DNA of 64,000 bases from Paenibacillus sp. MAHUQ-63 (GCF_028765165.1 NZ_JARADB010000001.1:62001-126000); one strand, 5' to 3'. Positions 47,100 to 57,077 are shown, numbered from the stretch's first letter. Translations and numbers: made by a program. The notes: a model not told the origin generated them from the letters alone.

Positions 47100-47948
47100 T
47101 TAGCCTTTTAATGCACCGGCCGTTATGCCTCCGGTAATTTGCTTTTGAAACATGGCATAAAACACAATCGTGGGCCCCATCGATAGGATTAGAGCGGCAA
47201 ATAGCGGTCCCCACTCCGTCCTATATTGCATTTCGCCCTGCATGACCGCAATCGCGACCGGTATCGTATATTTCGTAGGATCATTCATCAGGACGAGCGC
47301 GAACACATACTCATTCCAAATATTCAGCACGGTAATAATCGCTACAGACATCAAGCCGGGCTTGGCCAGCGGCAGCATAATCCGAAAAAAGACGCCATAA
47401 TGCGAGGCGCCATCCATGGCAGCGGCTTCTTCCAGCTCACTGGGCAGCGATTTGAAAAAACTGACTAAGACGAAAACAGCGAACGGCACGGCGGTTACCG
47501 TATAAACGAAGATTAAGCCCAATAAATGGTTCGTTAAATGAAGATCGTTCAGCAAAAAGAATAAAGGAATGATGCCTAGAAAGGTTGGAATCATCATGTA
47601 GGAAAGATAGGAATAGTAAAGCAAGCCGTTCCCTCTGAAAGTAAAGCGTGCGATCACATAAGCCGTCGTTGCCGATAAAAGCACGCCCGCAGCGGTGCTC
47701 ACAATGGTCACAACCAATGAATTCATAAAATTGTGGGCGAAGTTATATTTTTCCCATACAAAGGTGAAATTGCTCCAAAGCAGCGGAAGCTCCGGCAATG
47801 CCCAAGGCTTGCCCAGGAATAACTGCTTGTTGTCTTTCAAAGCGCTTAAGACCGTCCAGAGCAGCGGATAAAGGACGCAAATCGACCAAACGAACAGGCA
47901 GATTTTGAAAAAGACACGACTGACTGGATTGAGTATTCTTTGACTCAT
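47100..47948 (-). CDS. Sugar ABC importer permease (MalG-like, CUT1)
   Basis: A permease with six membrane helices and the EAA loop ELEEAAAMDGASHYGVFFR followed by MLPLAKPG, in the MalG/AraQ-like group. The second ATG (47948) has better spacing to GAGGGG than the first (47954). It lies 7-13 bases from the MalF-like gene and 99 bases before GH31, within the same operon. Confidence 0.93.
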   Translation of the reverse strand: MSQRILNPVSRVFFKICLFVWSICVLYPLLWTVLSALKDNKQLFLGKPWALPELPLLWSNFTFVWEKYNFAHNFMNSLVVTIVSTAAGVLLSATTAYVIARFTFRGNGLLYYSYLSYMMIPTFLGIIPLFFLLNDLHLTNHLLGLIFVYTVTAVPFAVFVLVSFFKSLPSELEEAAAMDGASHYGVFFRIMLPLAKPGLMSVAIITVLNIWNEYVFALVLMNDPTKYTIPVAIAVMQGEMQYRTEWGPLFAALILSMGPTIVFYAMFQKQITGGITAGALKG

Positions 47949-47961
47949 ATGCATGGCCCCT

Positions 47962-48882
47962 CTACGTTATTTCAATGGTTTCTCTCCTCATCAGCCGCTG
48001 AAGGGCTGCTGTCGTTATGAAAGAAAGAACCAGGATAAGCACACCAATCGCGGACCCATAGCTGAATTTGCCGAATTTAAAAGCGTTCAGATACAGATAC
48101 GAACCCATGACCTGTGTGGCATTGTCGACGCCGCCTTCAAAGGTCATGATCGTTACGATGACGAATGATCCGTTCAGCGTCGTCATGACAATCCAAAGCA
48201 CGGACGTCTTGACCTGCTCCCACGACAACGGCAGTATAATCAGCCAAAATTGGCTCCACTGTGAAGCGCCGTCGATGTCGGCGGACTCAAATAAGGACGA
48301 TGGAATACTGAGAATGCCGGCAACCAGCAAAATGATTGTAAAACCGATACCGGCCCAAATCGATGGCGGCAGCAACGCAAAGATCGACCATTTATCGCCT
48401 AACCAGGCGAAATCGAAAGGCTTATCTGTAAATAAGGAGAGAAAAGAGTTCAGGAAGCCGAGGTTCGGATTATATACGTAGCGCCAAAGAACGCCTACGA
48501 CAACAACTGAAAGCACATTCGGAATAAAAAATACGATCCGATAAAAGCCCGAACCTTTGATGTTGAACCGGGTTAGCGCTACGGCGAAAAACATGGACAT
48601 AATCATAAACCCGACCACTTTCCCGATGACAAGGATATAGTCGTTGCGAATAGCCTTTGCGATCACAGCGTCATGCAGCATCTCTTTGAAGTTGCCGAGT
48701 CCGATAAAATTATAGGTTTCGGAACCGCCGGACCAATCAAACAAGCTCAGATAAATGCCTTTCAACATCGGATAGACGGTAAAGACGATATATAGGAGCA
48801 AAGTTGGAAGAGTAAAGGAGAGAATGAACATATTCCGCTTCATCTTCGCAGTGCCGTTTCTAACAGTCTTGCGCTCTTGCAT
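47962..48882 (-). CDS. Sugar ABC importer permease (MalF-like, CUT1)
   Basis: A permease with six membrane helices and the EAA loop PSSLFESADIDGASQWSQFW followed by ILPLSW. ATG at 48882 follows GGAGG by 5 bases; a TTG frame extends to 48894. It is the second gene of the operon behind the binding protein. With the MalG-like partner it would import oligosaccharides released by the secreted clan GH-D enzymes of the same operon. Confidence 0.92.
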   Translation of the reverse strand: MQERKTVRNGTAKMKRNMFILSFTLPTLLLYIVFTVYPMLKGIYLSLFDWSGGSETYNFIGLGNFKEMLHDAVIAKAIRNDYILVIGKVVGFMIMSMFFAVALTRFNIKGSGFYRIVFFIPNVLSVVVVGVLWRYVYNPNLGFLNSFLSLFTDKPFDFAWLGDKWSIFALLPPSIWAGIGFTIILLVAGILSIPSSLFESADIDGASQWSQFWLIILPLSWEQVKTSVLWIVMTTLNGSFVIVTIMTFEGGVDNATQVMGSYLYLNAFKFGKFSYGSAIGVLILVLSFITTAALQRLMRRETIEIT

Positions 48883-48964
48883 ACTTGCCTCCAATCTAAA
48901 TATCCGAATGATACAAAGGGAATCCGAAGTACTCCCTTCGTATCATCAGATCCTTATGAGAGTC

Positions 48965-50350
48965 TTATTTCTTTTCTTTGGCGCGGATTTTCTCCGTCGC
49001 TTCTTCCATGCGGTCCGCCCACTGCTGCGGCGTAATTTCGCCTTTGGTCAGCGCTACAGTTGCATTGTTTCTAGCTGTTACAAGTTCCTCCGGAATGACG
49101 ATCTCAGGCGCTACGACGGTATTCGGGGAATTGTAGAATTTGGCCGCCTCTTTCGTAAGCGCAGGCGCATTCGTGCCTTCAAGATCCGCTTTAATGTTAG
49201 AAGGGGCTTTGGAAAGCTCCGCCCATGCTTTACTTTGCTTCTCCGTAAAAATAAATTGCATGAAGGCTTTGGCCGCTTCCGGATTTTTCGCTTTTTTCGC
49301 AATAGCGACTGTTGCTGTGTATGGATTTGCGACGAATTTACCGCCCTTTTCTTGGCCGATAGACGGCAAGAAGCCGAATTCAAAGCCTGCCGGAACGTCC
49401 TTCGCCATCTCACTTTCAACCCAAATGCCAGTCGGAATGAACGCCGCTTTGTGCTGCAGCCATTGGGATTGGGAATCCGTATGATTCAGTGCTGGTGATC
49501 CTTTGTCGATGAAGCCCTTATCTCGCATTTCCACTATTTTGGCAAGCGATTTCATGACCGGCTCACTTTTCCAAATCCCTTTTTCAAGCGAATTGATTCG
49601 CTTAAAGATCGAGGTGTCATAGTTGTTCATCGCGATGATAGTAGGATCCAACAAACCGCCGTTAATGTAGTAAGGATATACACCTGTATGGATGTAAGGA
49701 ATCATGTTGCCCTCAGCTTTAATTTTGTCGCCTATAGCAAGGAAGCCTTCGAAATCCGCAGGAGCTTGCCAGCCTTTACTTTTAAACAACGCCTTATCGT
49801 AGAACGTCCCCCATGATCCGAACACCAGAGGAATGGCATAGGATTTGCCCGGTTTGTATTCTTCAGGCTGGGCGATCAAGAGATCCGTAATTTTTTTGCC
49901 GTCAACGTTCTTCGCATCCTTCAGCCAGTCTGTTATGTCCATGAGCTGATCGTCCGACACCATTTGTCTTGTATTGGATCCAGCACCGTCAATGTACACG
50001 AAATCGGGCGGATTCCCTTGAAGCCAGCGAGGTTTCATTTGGTCGTTGATTTTAGCTCCTGCCGACTCTTTGATCTTGAGATCCGGATTCTGCTTTTGGA
50101 AATCGGATATGACTTGTTTCCACCACGCATCGCCGTAACCGCCGACAAAATACTGAATTTCAAAGTCCCCAGTAAGTTTTGAGCCCTGAGGCTGGCTGCT
50201 TGCAGCGGGTTTTACGCTTTCAGTCGTGTTGTCGCTTTCAAGGGGCTTCACTGTCCCGCCCGCCGAATTCGTGCTGGTTCCACAGCCGGTTGATAGTAAG
50301 ACCGTTGACAAAATCATGCTCCATGCCATTGCTTTTTTAGCATTTCTCAT
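48965..50350 (-). CDS. Sugar ABC importer binding lipoprotein (MalE-like)
   Basis: A 461-residue extracellular binding lipoprotein: signal peptide MRNAKKAMAWSMILSTVLL, lipobox STGC, then a short Ser/Thr-rich linker and a family 1 binding fold (DFEIQYFVGGYGDAWW, VSDDQLMDITDWLKDAKN). It is shorter than the LplA-like proteins and goes with MalF/MalG-like permeases. AAAGGAGGT precedes the ATG. It opens the operon that ends with the GH31, GH27 and GH36-like genes, so galacto-oligosaccharides are the likely ligands; inferred. Confidence 0.92.
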   Translation of the reverse strand: MRNAKKAMAWSMILSTVLLSTGCGTSTNSAGGTVKPLESDNTTESVKPAASSQPQGSKLTGDFEIQYFVGGYGDAWWKQVISDFQKQNPDLKIKESAGAKINDQMKPRWLQGNPPDFVYIDGAGSNTRQMVSDDQLMDITDWLKDAKNVDGKKITDLLIAQPEEYKPGKSYAIPLVFGSWGTFYDKALFKSKGWQAPADFEGFLAIGDKIKAEGNMIPYIHTGVYPYYINGGLLDPTIIAMNNYDTSIFKRINSLEKGIWKSEPVMKSLAKIVEMRDKGFIDKGSPALNHTDSQSQWLQHKAAFIPTGIWVESEMAKDVPAGFEFGFLPSIGQEKGGKFVANPYTATVAIAKKAKNPEAAKAFMQFIFTEKQSKAWAELSKAPSNIKADLEGTNAPALTKEAAKFYNSPNTVVAPEIVIPEELVTARNNATVALTKGEITPQQWADRMEEATEKIRAKEKK

Positions 50351-50496
50351 TTGCGATGACCTCCTTTAAGTTTTACATCTTTATCATATTGGTTTATCCA
50401 GCGGACAACTATTGAATTTCGTCCTGTAAATCGTTGATAAAGTACTGTCTTTGAAGCACAAGTGATATTGGCGCAATCATGGAAGCTGCTAAACGC

Positions 50497-50550
50497 AAAA
50501 AGGAAGAGCCATCCCGCCGCCATTTCCATGGCAGCGGACAGCCCTTCCTT
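50497..50550 (-). terminator. Terminator of the GH2 gene
   Basis: An extended hairpin (outer stem AAGGAAG with CTTCCTT, inner CCGC/GCGG and CCAT/ATGG) is followed on the minus strand by TTTT. It lies 12 bases beyond the stop at 50562. Confidence 0.75.
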
Positions 50551-50561
50551 CTTCAGTGGAA

Positions 50562-53500
50562 TTACTCCATCATCTTTCTGGCCACGAACGCAAGATCTTC
50601 AATATCGATTTTGCCATCGCCAGTTACGTCTGCTTGCTTGATTTGCTCCCAATCTGGGCTGGAAGATGTTTTGCCGTAATTTGCTGCAACGATGCCAAGA
50701 TCACCGATGCTAATTTTATTGTCATGGTTGACATCGCCTAGAATTCCCGTTGGCAGCGTCGTAATGCTCACCCCCACCGAAGAAGTTTGCGCTTTCGTTT
50801 CCGCTCCCTGCGCATCGCCAAGCGTCGCGTCGGATACAGCAATCGTTCCCGTCGCAGGCTGCGCATTAGCTTTGGCTTTGAACTTCAGTTCCAGGATTTC
50901 AGCATTGCCTGTCAAAGTCTTGCCAACGTTTGCGAGAATAAAGCGAAGTTTGCCCAGAGTGTCCTTAACAGAATGTACGAGCAGATTCCCTTCTCTTAAG
51001 GCACTTGCCGAGACGAAGTCAAATACGTTCGAATCGTAGTCCATCTTAATATCCTGTGCATAGACGCTTTGTGTAACGCTGCTCAGACCCAGCTGTACAG
51101 GGAATTCCTGGCCTGCCATAACGGTGCCTGCTGCGGATAGCGTCGTTGAAGCAACGTTTGGAGTGACATCGTCTTTCTGTACCGTAATTTTGCTTACCGC
51201 TGTGAAATTGCCGCTAACAGTGGTGACCTTAATGTCCGCCTCCCCTGTTTTCAATGCAGTGACAACTGCTTTACCGTCCTTCACTTCCACTTTGGCGACG
51301 GTCTCGTTGCTGCTCGCCCATGTTACATTCTTATTATTCGCGTTAAAAGGAAGCATCGTAGCAACGAGCTCTGCCGTTTGTCCTTCTTTCAGCGAGACTT
51401 GCGGTTTATCCAACTGAACACCGGTTACTGGCACATCGATAACGCGATAGACATTCATTTCAGCTGCAGATGCATATCCGAATTGCCCTGCGGTTGCTTC
51501 CAGTTTGATGAAGGCCACTTTCTTTACCGGGAACGAAGCTGTTTTCTCCATCGTGTCATTCGGCCAGGTTCCATCGGCGACTTTTGTAAATTGGACGCCA
51601 TCCGTACTTGTATAGACATTGTAGGCCGTGATCATGCCGTTCGTCGCCGCGCCTTGTCCTTGTCTAGGGAGAACCTTGATACTATTCACGTCGTACGAAC
51701 CACCAAGATTCAATGTGACCGATTGCGGCAGTGGAGTAGACTTGTCCCACTTCGTATGCCAAATCGTTTTGGAATTTCCATCGAGCACGTTGGATGCTCT
51801 GTTATTCTCACCCACTACTTCCTCACTAGTTGCCGTTGCCGTCATCTGCGACTGGGGAATGGTAGCGGTCGTCACAGGAGGTGTCGTATCTTGGACATTT
51901 AGATGAATCGTGTAGGTTTGCGTTTTAGTACCAACCTCCGAAGTCACGTCAATTGTAGCCTTGCCTGGAATTCCACTCGGGTTAGTGATCGTAGCTTTTG
52001 CGAATGGGTCGGACAGCTTAGCTTTGAAAGTCGGAAGCGCTGTTGAAGGCAATTGCACCTCATAGGAAAGGGCGTCTGCTTGGAATTCAGCAAAAGGTTG
52101 ACCGTTAATTTCAATTCCTTTCAATGCTGCGTCATGCCCCACAACAGGGACTAGTCCGATAACTTCCATTTCCGTAATCCCCAAACACATACCAGCGACA
52201 CTATTCATGTTCACTCTTACCTTCGATGTAGATACAGGGTCAAAAGTGATCGTATTCTTCTTGTCTGTAGGTACCGTTGGTGCATTGGTCACATGTGTCA
52301 CGTCGACCCATTTCGACCCATCCCACACCTGTACATTCATGGATGTCGGAGGAGCTGCGCCTCCATCAATGTATACATACATATTGACTTGGTTAATGGT
52401 CTTTGTTTGACCGAAATCGATTTGTACCCAGTCTGACGGCCTAGACGTAGGGCTCCAGTTCGTCCACCGGTTTTTCGGATTATCCGTATAGGAAATAATA
52501 CCATCGTTCAAAAAGCGATCAGGATCAGAAGGATTGGTAAACGACGCGCTTGCCTTCGGATACTCTCCGCCTGTATTCAAAGAGACATTTTCTGGAGCAG
52601 CCGACTTAACCAGAACAGACGCACCAACGGTCAGGTTTGTTCCTTCCACTTTACCTGCAACCGGAAATTCGCCTTCGGCCGCATACTTCGATGGCTCAAT
52701 CGCATCCCAGGTTACTTGGGACAAGCGAAGCGATCCGTCGGTATATTCCACATCAACCTTGCTTGGAAGATTAGGTGCCGTACCTACAGACGTTTTGACC
52801 GTGATCGAGCCGTTAACTCTTGAAACGCCAACGATTGATACGGTGGCAGACGCTTTGATGGAAGTCTCTTGTACCGTGCCGTTGACGGTAAAGCTGCCTG
52901 TCTTCGCGTATTGTGCTGCGTCAACCGGATTCCAGGCTACAGTAACCTCTCTTTGTTTCCCATTTTGCTGGATCACAGTTACGGTCGAAGGCAGTTCCGG
53001 AGCAATGCCCGGTTTGGATTCAACAGTGACCGGTTGAATACCGATAATATCCGTACTGTTCGGATCGATATCGGACACTGCAAATACCTTCGTACTATCC
53101 GGTGCCACGTTGTAACCTGTCGCGTTGACTACAATTTCACCAGCGGTTTTGGACGGCTGCACGATGAGCAACGCCTTGCCGCTAAACGCTTTGCGGCTTG
53201 ATCCTTTATAGCTTTCCCAGCTGATGGAATTTCCGTTGTCCACACCGACGATCGTTCCGCCAGTTACGCTAAAGTTAATCAAGTTGTCCGCATTAGGAAC
53301 CAGTGCGCCATTCGCATCGACGATATCGGCTTCAATGAAGACAAGGTCTTTGCCGTCTGCCTTGATGACAGTTCGTTCCGGCTTTAGCAACACCTTGGCG
53401 GACTCACTTGCTGTCTTCACTTCATCCGTTGCTACAACGACGCCATTTTTCTTGGCAACGGCCTTCAATGTACCCGGTGTAAATGTAACGTTCCATTGCA

Positions 53501-55520
53501 CTTGCAAATCTCCGGGGGCAAATGTTTTTACGCCAAGAGATTGATTGTTCAAGAACAGTTCAACGCTGTCCGCGTTGCTATAAGCAATAACCGGTATGGT
53601 GTCCCCGGTTTTCCAATTCCAGTGGGGCAGCACATGCACCATCGGCTTGCTTGTCCAGCGGCTTTGATAGAAATAGTAAATATCTTTCGGGAATCCCGCC
53701 GTATCCACGATTCCAAAGTACGAACTCTTAGCAGGACTATTGTCTTCGTAATACGGAGTCGGTTCGCCAAGATAGTCAAAGCCTGTCCAAATAAATTGAC
53801 CTGCAACAAAATCGCGTTCAGCATCCAGCTTGTATGATTCTCTCGCACTGAGTCCCCACCCGACCCAGCTGTTATCGTAAGAAGAAGTTTGAAGATCCGG
53901 ATCTGTCAGTACATTCTGATCGATCGGCAGATGATAGACTCCGCGCGATCTGACCGCAGAGGCTGTCTCGCTTCCATAGATCTTCCATTCAGGATGATCT
54001 GCGTGATGTTTATCGTAAAGATATTCCGTGTAATTGTAGCCGACAATATCTAACTCGTTCGCAAATTCTACCGTTTTGGCGTCAAACATCAGCGCAATGC
54101 CCATCGTAATCGGCCTTGTAGTATCAATCTCTTTAACCCATTTCTTTAGGTCTCGCACAGTTGCAACAGCGTCATCTCTATTCGTAGTATCCCAAATCTC
54201 GTTACCAAGGCTCCATGCGATAATAGAAGGATGATTCTGGTCACGACGCACCATATCCTTGAGGTCTTTTTCAGCCCACTGACCAAAGAAACGGGAATAA
54301 TCGTACTCCTTTTTCGATCCTTTCCAGACGTCGAATGCTTCTTCAATGACGACGAATCCCATCCGATCGTATAAATCGAGCAGTTCGGGCGCCGCAGGAT
54401 TATGAGTCGTTCGAATCGCATTCACGCCCATACCTTTCAAAATCTCCAGCTGCCTTTCCATGGCTCTGGTATTAGCAGCGGCCCCTAACGCTCCCAAATC
54501 GTGATGCATGGACACGCCCTGCAATTTCACATGCTTATCGTTCAGGAAAAATCCTTGGTTTTTATCAAATCTGAACGTCCTGATCCCAAAAGACGTTTGA
54601 TACGTGTCGACGACGACCCCATCCACTTTCACTTCCGTATCTGCCGTATAACGATCAGGTTTCTCGATGGACCATAATTTCGGATTGCCCACCGTCAGTG
54701 TCTGATCAAATTCGCTTTTCCCTTTTGCATCAATCGGTGTTGCTGCCGTTTCAAGAACGGCCTGCTGAGCTCCCTGATCGTCACGGATCGTAGTCTTTAA
54801 AGTGACCTGCTTGCTTGCAGAGGTTTCGTTCATGACGGTTGTTTTCACATTGACATCTGCCGAGGAAGCGCTAACCTGCGGAGTGGTGACAGAGGTGCCC
54901 CATTGCCCAACATGAACCTGGTCCGTGGTCGAGAGCCATACATGACGGTAAATCCCGCTTCCCGAGTACCAACGGCTGCTCGGCTGCTTGTTAACGACTT
55001 TGACGGCAATGACGTTCTTTTCCCCGCCCAATTTCAAGTAAGGGGTCAAATCATATTCGAACGAAATGTATCCGTTCGGGCGATTACCAAGAACATGTCC
55101 GTTTAGATACACCGTACTGTCCATAAAGACGCCGTCGAAAGTAATGGTTACTTTTTTTCCAGTCGCTTCACTTGGCATCGTGAATGATTTCCGGTACCAT
55201 CCGGTTCCGCCATCCAGAAACGCTGCGTCTCTGCCGGCTAAAGAATACTTATTAAAATTCTGTTCAATACTCCAATCATGGGGAACGTCCAATGTTCTCC
55301 ATGATGAATCATTGAAATTGGCGACTTCCGCACCAGCGACATCACCCAGATTAAATTTCCAGACGGAGTCAAAGCTTTGTTTTCTTTCATTCTGGTTTGA
55401 AGCCACACTTGCTGGTAGATCAGCAGCGTGAGCCGATTTTACCATTGAATCGGAAGTTAATGGTATTGGACCATATAACAGCGAAAATAAACATGCTATC
55501 GTTACTATTTTTCTAAACAC
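50562..55520 (-). CDS. Secreted GH2 beta-galactosidase-like enzyme with CBM32, cohesin and dockerin
   Basis: An approximately 1652-residue secreted protein. GH2 signatures are a sugar-binding jelly roll (NFNDSSWRTLDVPHDWSIE, GGTGWYRKSF), an Ig-like middle domain and a barrel. Acid/base E441 lies in IAWSLGNEIWD and nucleophile E518 in WKIYGSETAS, as in Bacteroides-type beta-galactosidases; beta-glucuronidase is less likely. Later modules: two BIG4-like repeats (SVGTAPNLPSKVDVEY type), a discoidin module, a cadherin-like repeat, a CBM32 (IPQSQMTATATSEE), a BIG2, a cohesin and a dockerin with two intact loops (DVNHDNKISIGD, DVTGDGKIDIED). The GTG at 55520 is preferred because AGGAG precedes it by 8 bases. 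It is transcribed alone with a long regulated leader. Confidence 0.9.
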   Translation of the reverse strand: MFRKIVTIACLFSLLYGPIPLTSDSMVKSAHAADLPASVASNQNERKQSFDSVWKFNLGDVAGAEVANFNDSSWRTLDVPHDWSIEQNFNKYSLAGRDAAFLDGGTGWYRKSFTMPSEATGKKVTITFDGVFMDSTVYLNGHVLGNRPNGYISFEYDLTPYLKLGGEKNVIAVKVVNKQPSSRWYSGSGIYRHVWLSTTDQVHVGQWGTSVTTPQVSASSADVNVKTTVMNETSASKQVTLKTTIRDDQGAQQAVLETAATPIDAKGKSEFDQTLTVGNPKLWSIEKPDRYTADTEVKVDGVVVDTYQTSFGIRTFRFDKNQGFFLNDKHVKLQGVSMHHDLGALGAAANTRAMERQLEILKGMGVNAIRTTHNPAAPELLDLYDRMGFVVIEEAFDVWKGSKKEYDYSRFFGQWAEKDLKDMVRRDQNHPSIIAWSLGNEIWDTTNRDDAVATVRDLKKWVKEIDTTRPITMGIALMFDAKTVEFANELDIVGYNYTEYLYDKHHADHPEWKIYGSETASAVRSRGVYHLPIDQNVLTDPDLQTSSYDNSWVGWGLSARESYKLDAERDFVAGQFIWTGFDYLGEPTPYYEDNSPAKSSYFGIVDTAGFPKDIYYFYQSRWTSKPMVHVLPHWNWKTGDTIPVIAYSNADSVELFLNNQSLGVKTFAPGDLQVQWNVTFTPGTLKAVAKKNGVVVATDEVKTASESAKVLLKPERTVIKADGKDLVFIEADIVDANGALVPNADNLINFSVTGGTIVGVDNGNSISWESYKGSSRKAFSGKALLIVQPSKTAGEIVVNATGYNVAPDSTKVFAVSDIDPNSTDIIGIQPVTVESKPGIAPELPSTVTVIQQNGKQREVTVAWNPVDAAQYAKTGSFTVNGTVQETSIKASATVSIVGVSRVNGSITVKTSVGTAPNLPSKVDVEYTDGSLRLSQVTWDAIEPSKYAAEGEFPVAGKVEGTNLTVGASVLVKSAAPENVSLNTGGEYPKASASFTNPSDPDRFLNDGIISYTDNPKNRWTNWSPTSRPSDWVQIDFGQTKTINQVNMYVYIDGGAAPPTSMNVQVWDGSKWVDVTHVTNAPTVPTDKKNTITFDPVSTSKVRVNMNSVAGMCLGITEMEVIGLVPVVGHDAALKGIEINGQPFAEFQADALSYEVQLPSTALPTFKAKLSDPFAKATITNPSGIPGKATIDVTSEVGTKTQTYTIHLNVQDTTPPVTTATIPQSQMTATATSEEVVGENNRASNVLDGNSKTIWHTKWDKSTPLPQSVTLNLGGSYDVNSIKVLPRQGQGAATNGMITAYNVYTSTDGVQFTKVADGTWPNDTMEKTASFPVKKVAFIKLEATAGQFGYASAAEMNVYRVIDVPVTGVQLDKPQVSLKEGQTAELVATMLPFNANNKNVTWASSNETVAKVEVKDGKAVVTALKTGEADIKVTTVSGNFTAVSKITVQKDDVTPNVASTTLSAAGTVMAGQEFPVQLGLSSVTQSVYAQDIKMDYDSNVFDFVSASALREGNLLVHSVKDTLGKLRFILANVGKTLTGNAEILELKFKAKANAQPATGTIAVSDATLGDAQGAETKAQTSSVGVSITTLPTGILGDVNHDNKISIGDLGIVAANYGKTSSSPDWEQIKQADVTGDGKIDIEDLAFVARKMME

Positions 55521-55652
55521 TTTTCCCACTCCTAAACCGTAATTAAGATTCTAAAATACCCTGTCGTTCATGTCCCCCAGAACTGTTCATGTCTCCCGGA
55601 TCGCTTCATTTATTTTCTAAAAAAATACCTCCTTTTTAGGAATAACACGCAT

Positions 55653-55667
55653 TTGAACCGCTTTCAA
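55653..55667 (-). promoter_or_regulatory. cre-like site upstream of the GH2 gene
   Basis: On the minus strand the site reads TTTGAAAGCGGTTCAAA around this position, one mismatch from the CcpA consensus. It lies between the repeat array and the GH2 start. Confidence 0.55.
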
Positions 55668-55698
55668 AATAATGATAATAGGAGTTCGGCGTTTAGAA

Positions 55699-55772
55699 CA
55701 TGATATATTCAATAAATTGCATGATATATTCTACGATTGCATGATATATTTTGCGAGTTACATGATTTATTC
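55699..55772. promoter_or_regulatory. Four-copy direct repeat with 20-21 bp period, candidate response-regulator operator
   Basis: Four copies of CATGATATATTC (last two with one base change each) begin at 55699, 55720, 55740 and 55761. The constant spacing of two helical turns places all on one face of the DNA. It lies 170-250 bases upstream of the GH2 start and right behind the binding protein gene. An AraC-type regulator such as the one encoded at 59850-61472 is the natural candidate. Confidence 0.6.
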
Positions 55773-55779
55773 TGCGGAC

Positions 55780-57054
55780 TCATTGACTCTTGCTTAATGC
55801 AATTTGCTGCAGCCGATCCAACGCTTGTTGGGGCGTCATTTGCCCGAGCAGTACGGCCTGCCCCATGTTCCTAGTCGCGTTAAGCACAGCGGACCAAGCG
55901 GGATGCTGGATTGGATAAAATTTTGCGTGCTCGATCCAATCGAGATTTTGCTTCATGACGGAATCATTCTCGGCCAGCTTCACCCCTACCGTGCTGATCG
56001 TCGGGATGAAGCCTTCTTGGATAACAAACTCCTCATAGCGCGCATCCTCATAAATAAAGTCGAGAAACTTGGACAATGCTTCCTTGTTCGTATGATCCGT
56101 CCGGAACGACATCCATACATCCTGCACGCCTAGCACAAGAGGCGTTTGTCCTTCCTTGACCGGGATCGGTCCTTTCCCCCATTTTAATCCTGGAAATTCA
56201 CGGGGCACGACGGTCTCGAAATAATTGCCGGATATGAGCATGCCCATCTGGCCGTTGCCGAGAATGCGTTGTTTTTCATCACGCGTCGTGACCGTGGGCT
56301 CCGGGTCCGTCAACCCTTTTTCATAAAGTTCCTTCAGGAATTGAACGCCTTCCACATTTTTGGGCGAATTGATCGCCCATTCCCCGTCCTTCATCCAACC
56401 TCCGCCGGCACCATAGAAAAAGTAGGAAAGATAAGCCCAAATCTCGTTATCCGTCAGATCGACACCGAAGCCGTCCACTTGTTTCGTATTCTTGATTTGG
56501 CGCGCAGCGTTCTCCAGTTCTTTCCACGTTTTGGGCGGACCGTCAATACCTACCTCATTGAAAATATCTTTGTTGTAGTACATTTCCCGGATCGTCGCCG
56601 CATATGGCACTGTGAAGCGCACGCCATTCCACTTGCCGGTTTCTGTGAAATAAGGATACATTTTCGCCCGAAGTGCGGGAGAAAGCAGTTCATCCATAGG
56701 ATTCAACAGGCCATCCTTCGCAAAATGCGCGTAAATGTTCGAAAGCAGCAAGTCCGGCGGCTGGTTGCGGCTGATCATCGTATTGTAGGCACTGTCCAAA
56801 ATATCCCAGTTAATCACTTGAAGCTCGACCTCGATGTTCGGATATTTCGTCTCGAAATCCTTCACCAGATTTTCAAAAAAAGGCTTGGTCGCCGAACTGT
56901 ATTCAGGAGCAACGAAGGAAATAAAAGCCTTTGGTTCAGGCTCGGCCGAAGCTGCGCCACGGTCCTCTTTCGTGCATCCGGCGAGTGGAATTGCTAAAAG
57001 AAGAAGCGGCACGCCAGATAGCGATGCCAATTTACGCACAACTGCGATACTCAT
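55780..57054 (-). CDS. Sugar-binding lipoprotein without linked permeases
   Basis: A 424-residue family 1 solute-binding lipoprotein: hydrophobic signal then lipobox LAGC followed by TKEDRG. The mature part has typical features (DLLLSNIYAHFAKDGLLNPM, TVPYAATIREMYYNKDIFNE). GGAGGAGGG precedes the ATG. It is the fourth and last gene of the RR-kinase-sensor operon; no permease genes follow. It may deliver ligand to the kinase or to an importer encoded elsewhere, for example the MalF/G-like one in this window. Confidence 0.9.
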   Translation of the reverse strand: MSIAVVRKLASLSGVPLLLLAIPLAGCTKEDRGAASAEPEPKAFISFVAPEYSSATKPFFENLVKDFETKYPNIEVELQVINWDILDSAYNTMISRNQPPDLLLSNIYAHFAKDGLLNPMDELLSPALRAKMYPYFTETGKWNGVRFTVPYAATIREMYYNKDIFNEVGIDGPPKTWKELENAARQIKNTKQVDGFGVDLTDNEIWAYLSYFFYGAGGGWMKDGEWAINSPKNVEGVQFLKELYEKGLTDPEPTVTTRDEKQRILGNGQMGMLISGNYFETVVPREFPGLKWGKGPIPVKEGQTPLVLGVQDVWMSFRTDHTNKEALSKFLDFIYEDARYEEFVIQEGFIPTISTVGVKLAENDSVMKQNLDWIEHAKFYPIQHPAWSAVLNATRNMGQAVLLGQMTPQQALDRLQQIALSKSQ

Positions 57055-57077
57055 TTGTTCCCTCCTCCACCCTATTG

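Larger units (their letters stand above)
55530..55779. other. GH2 upstream region: leader repeats, cre-like site and operator array
   Basis: Reading towards the GH2 gene, the 250 bases hold a four-copy direct-repeat array (55699-55772), a cre-like site (55653-55667) and an isolated strong ribosome-site sequence AAAAAGGAGGT (about 55627-55637) about 100 bases before the real start. Two GACATGAAC repeats 19 bases apart (55566-55593, plus-strand gttcatgtc) follow. The remote ribosome site is not followed by a well-spaced start codon. Confidence 0.55.

Noticed and set aside
55699-55772. Possible CRISPR array
   Set aside because: The repeat unit is only about 12 bases with 8-9 base gaps that are themselves partly similar, and no cas genes are present. 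Phased operator sites fit better.
56269-56997. Plus-strand frame of 242 codons
   Set aside because: It is antisense to the binding lipoprotein gene, which has clear motifs; the frame shows no recognisable domain.
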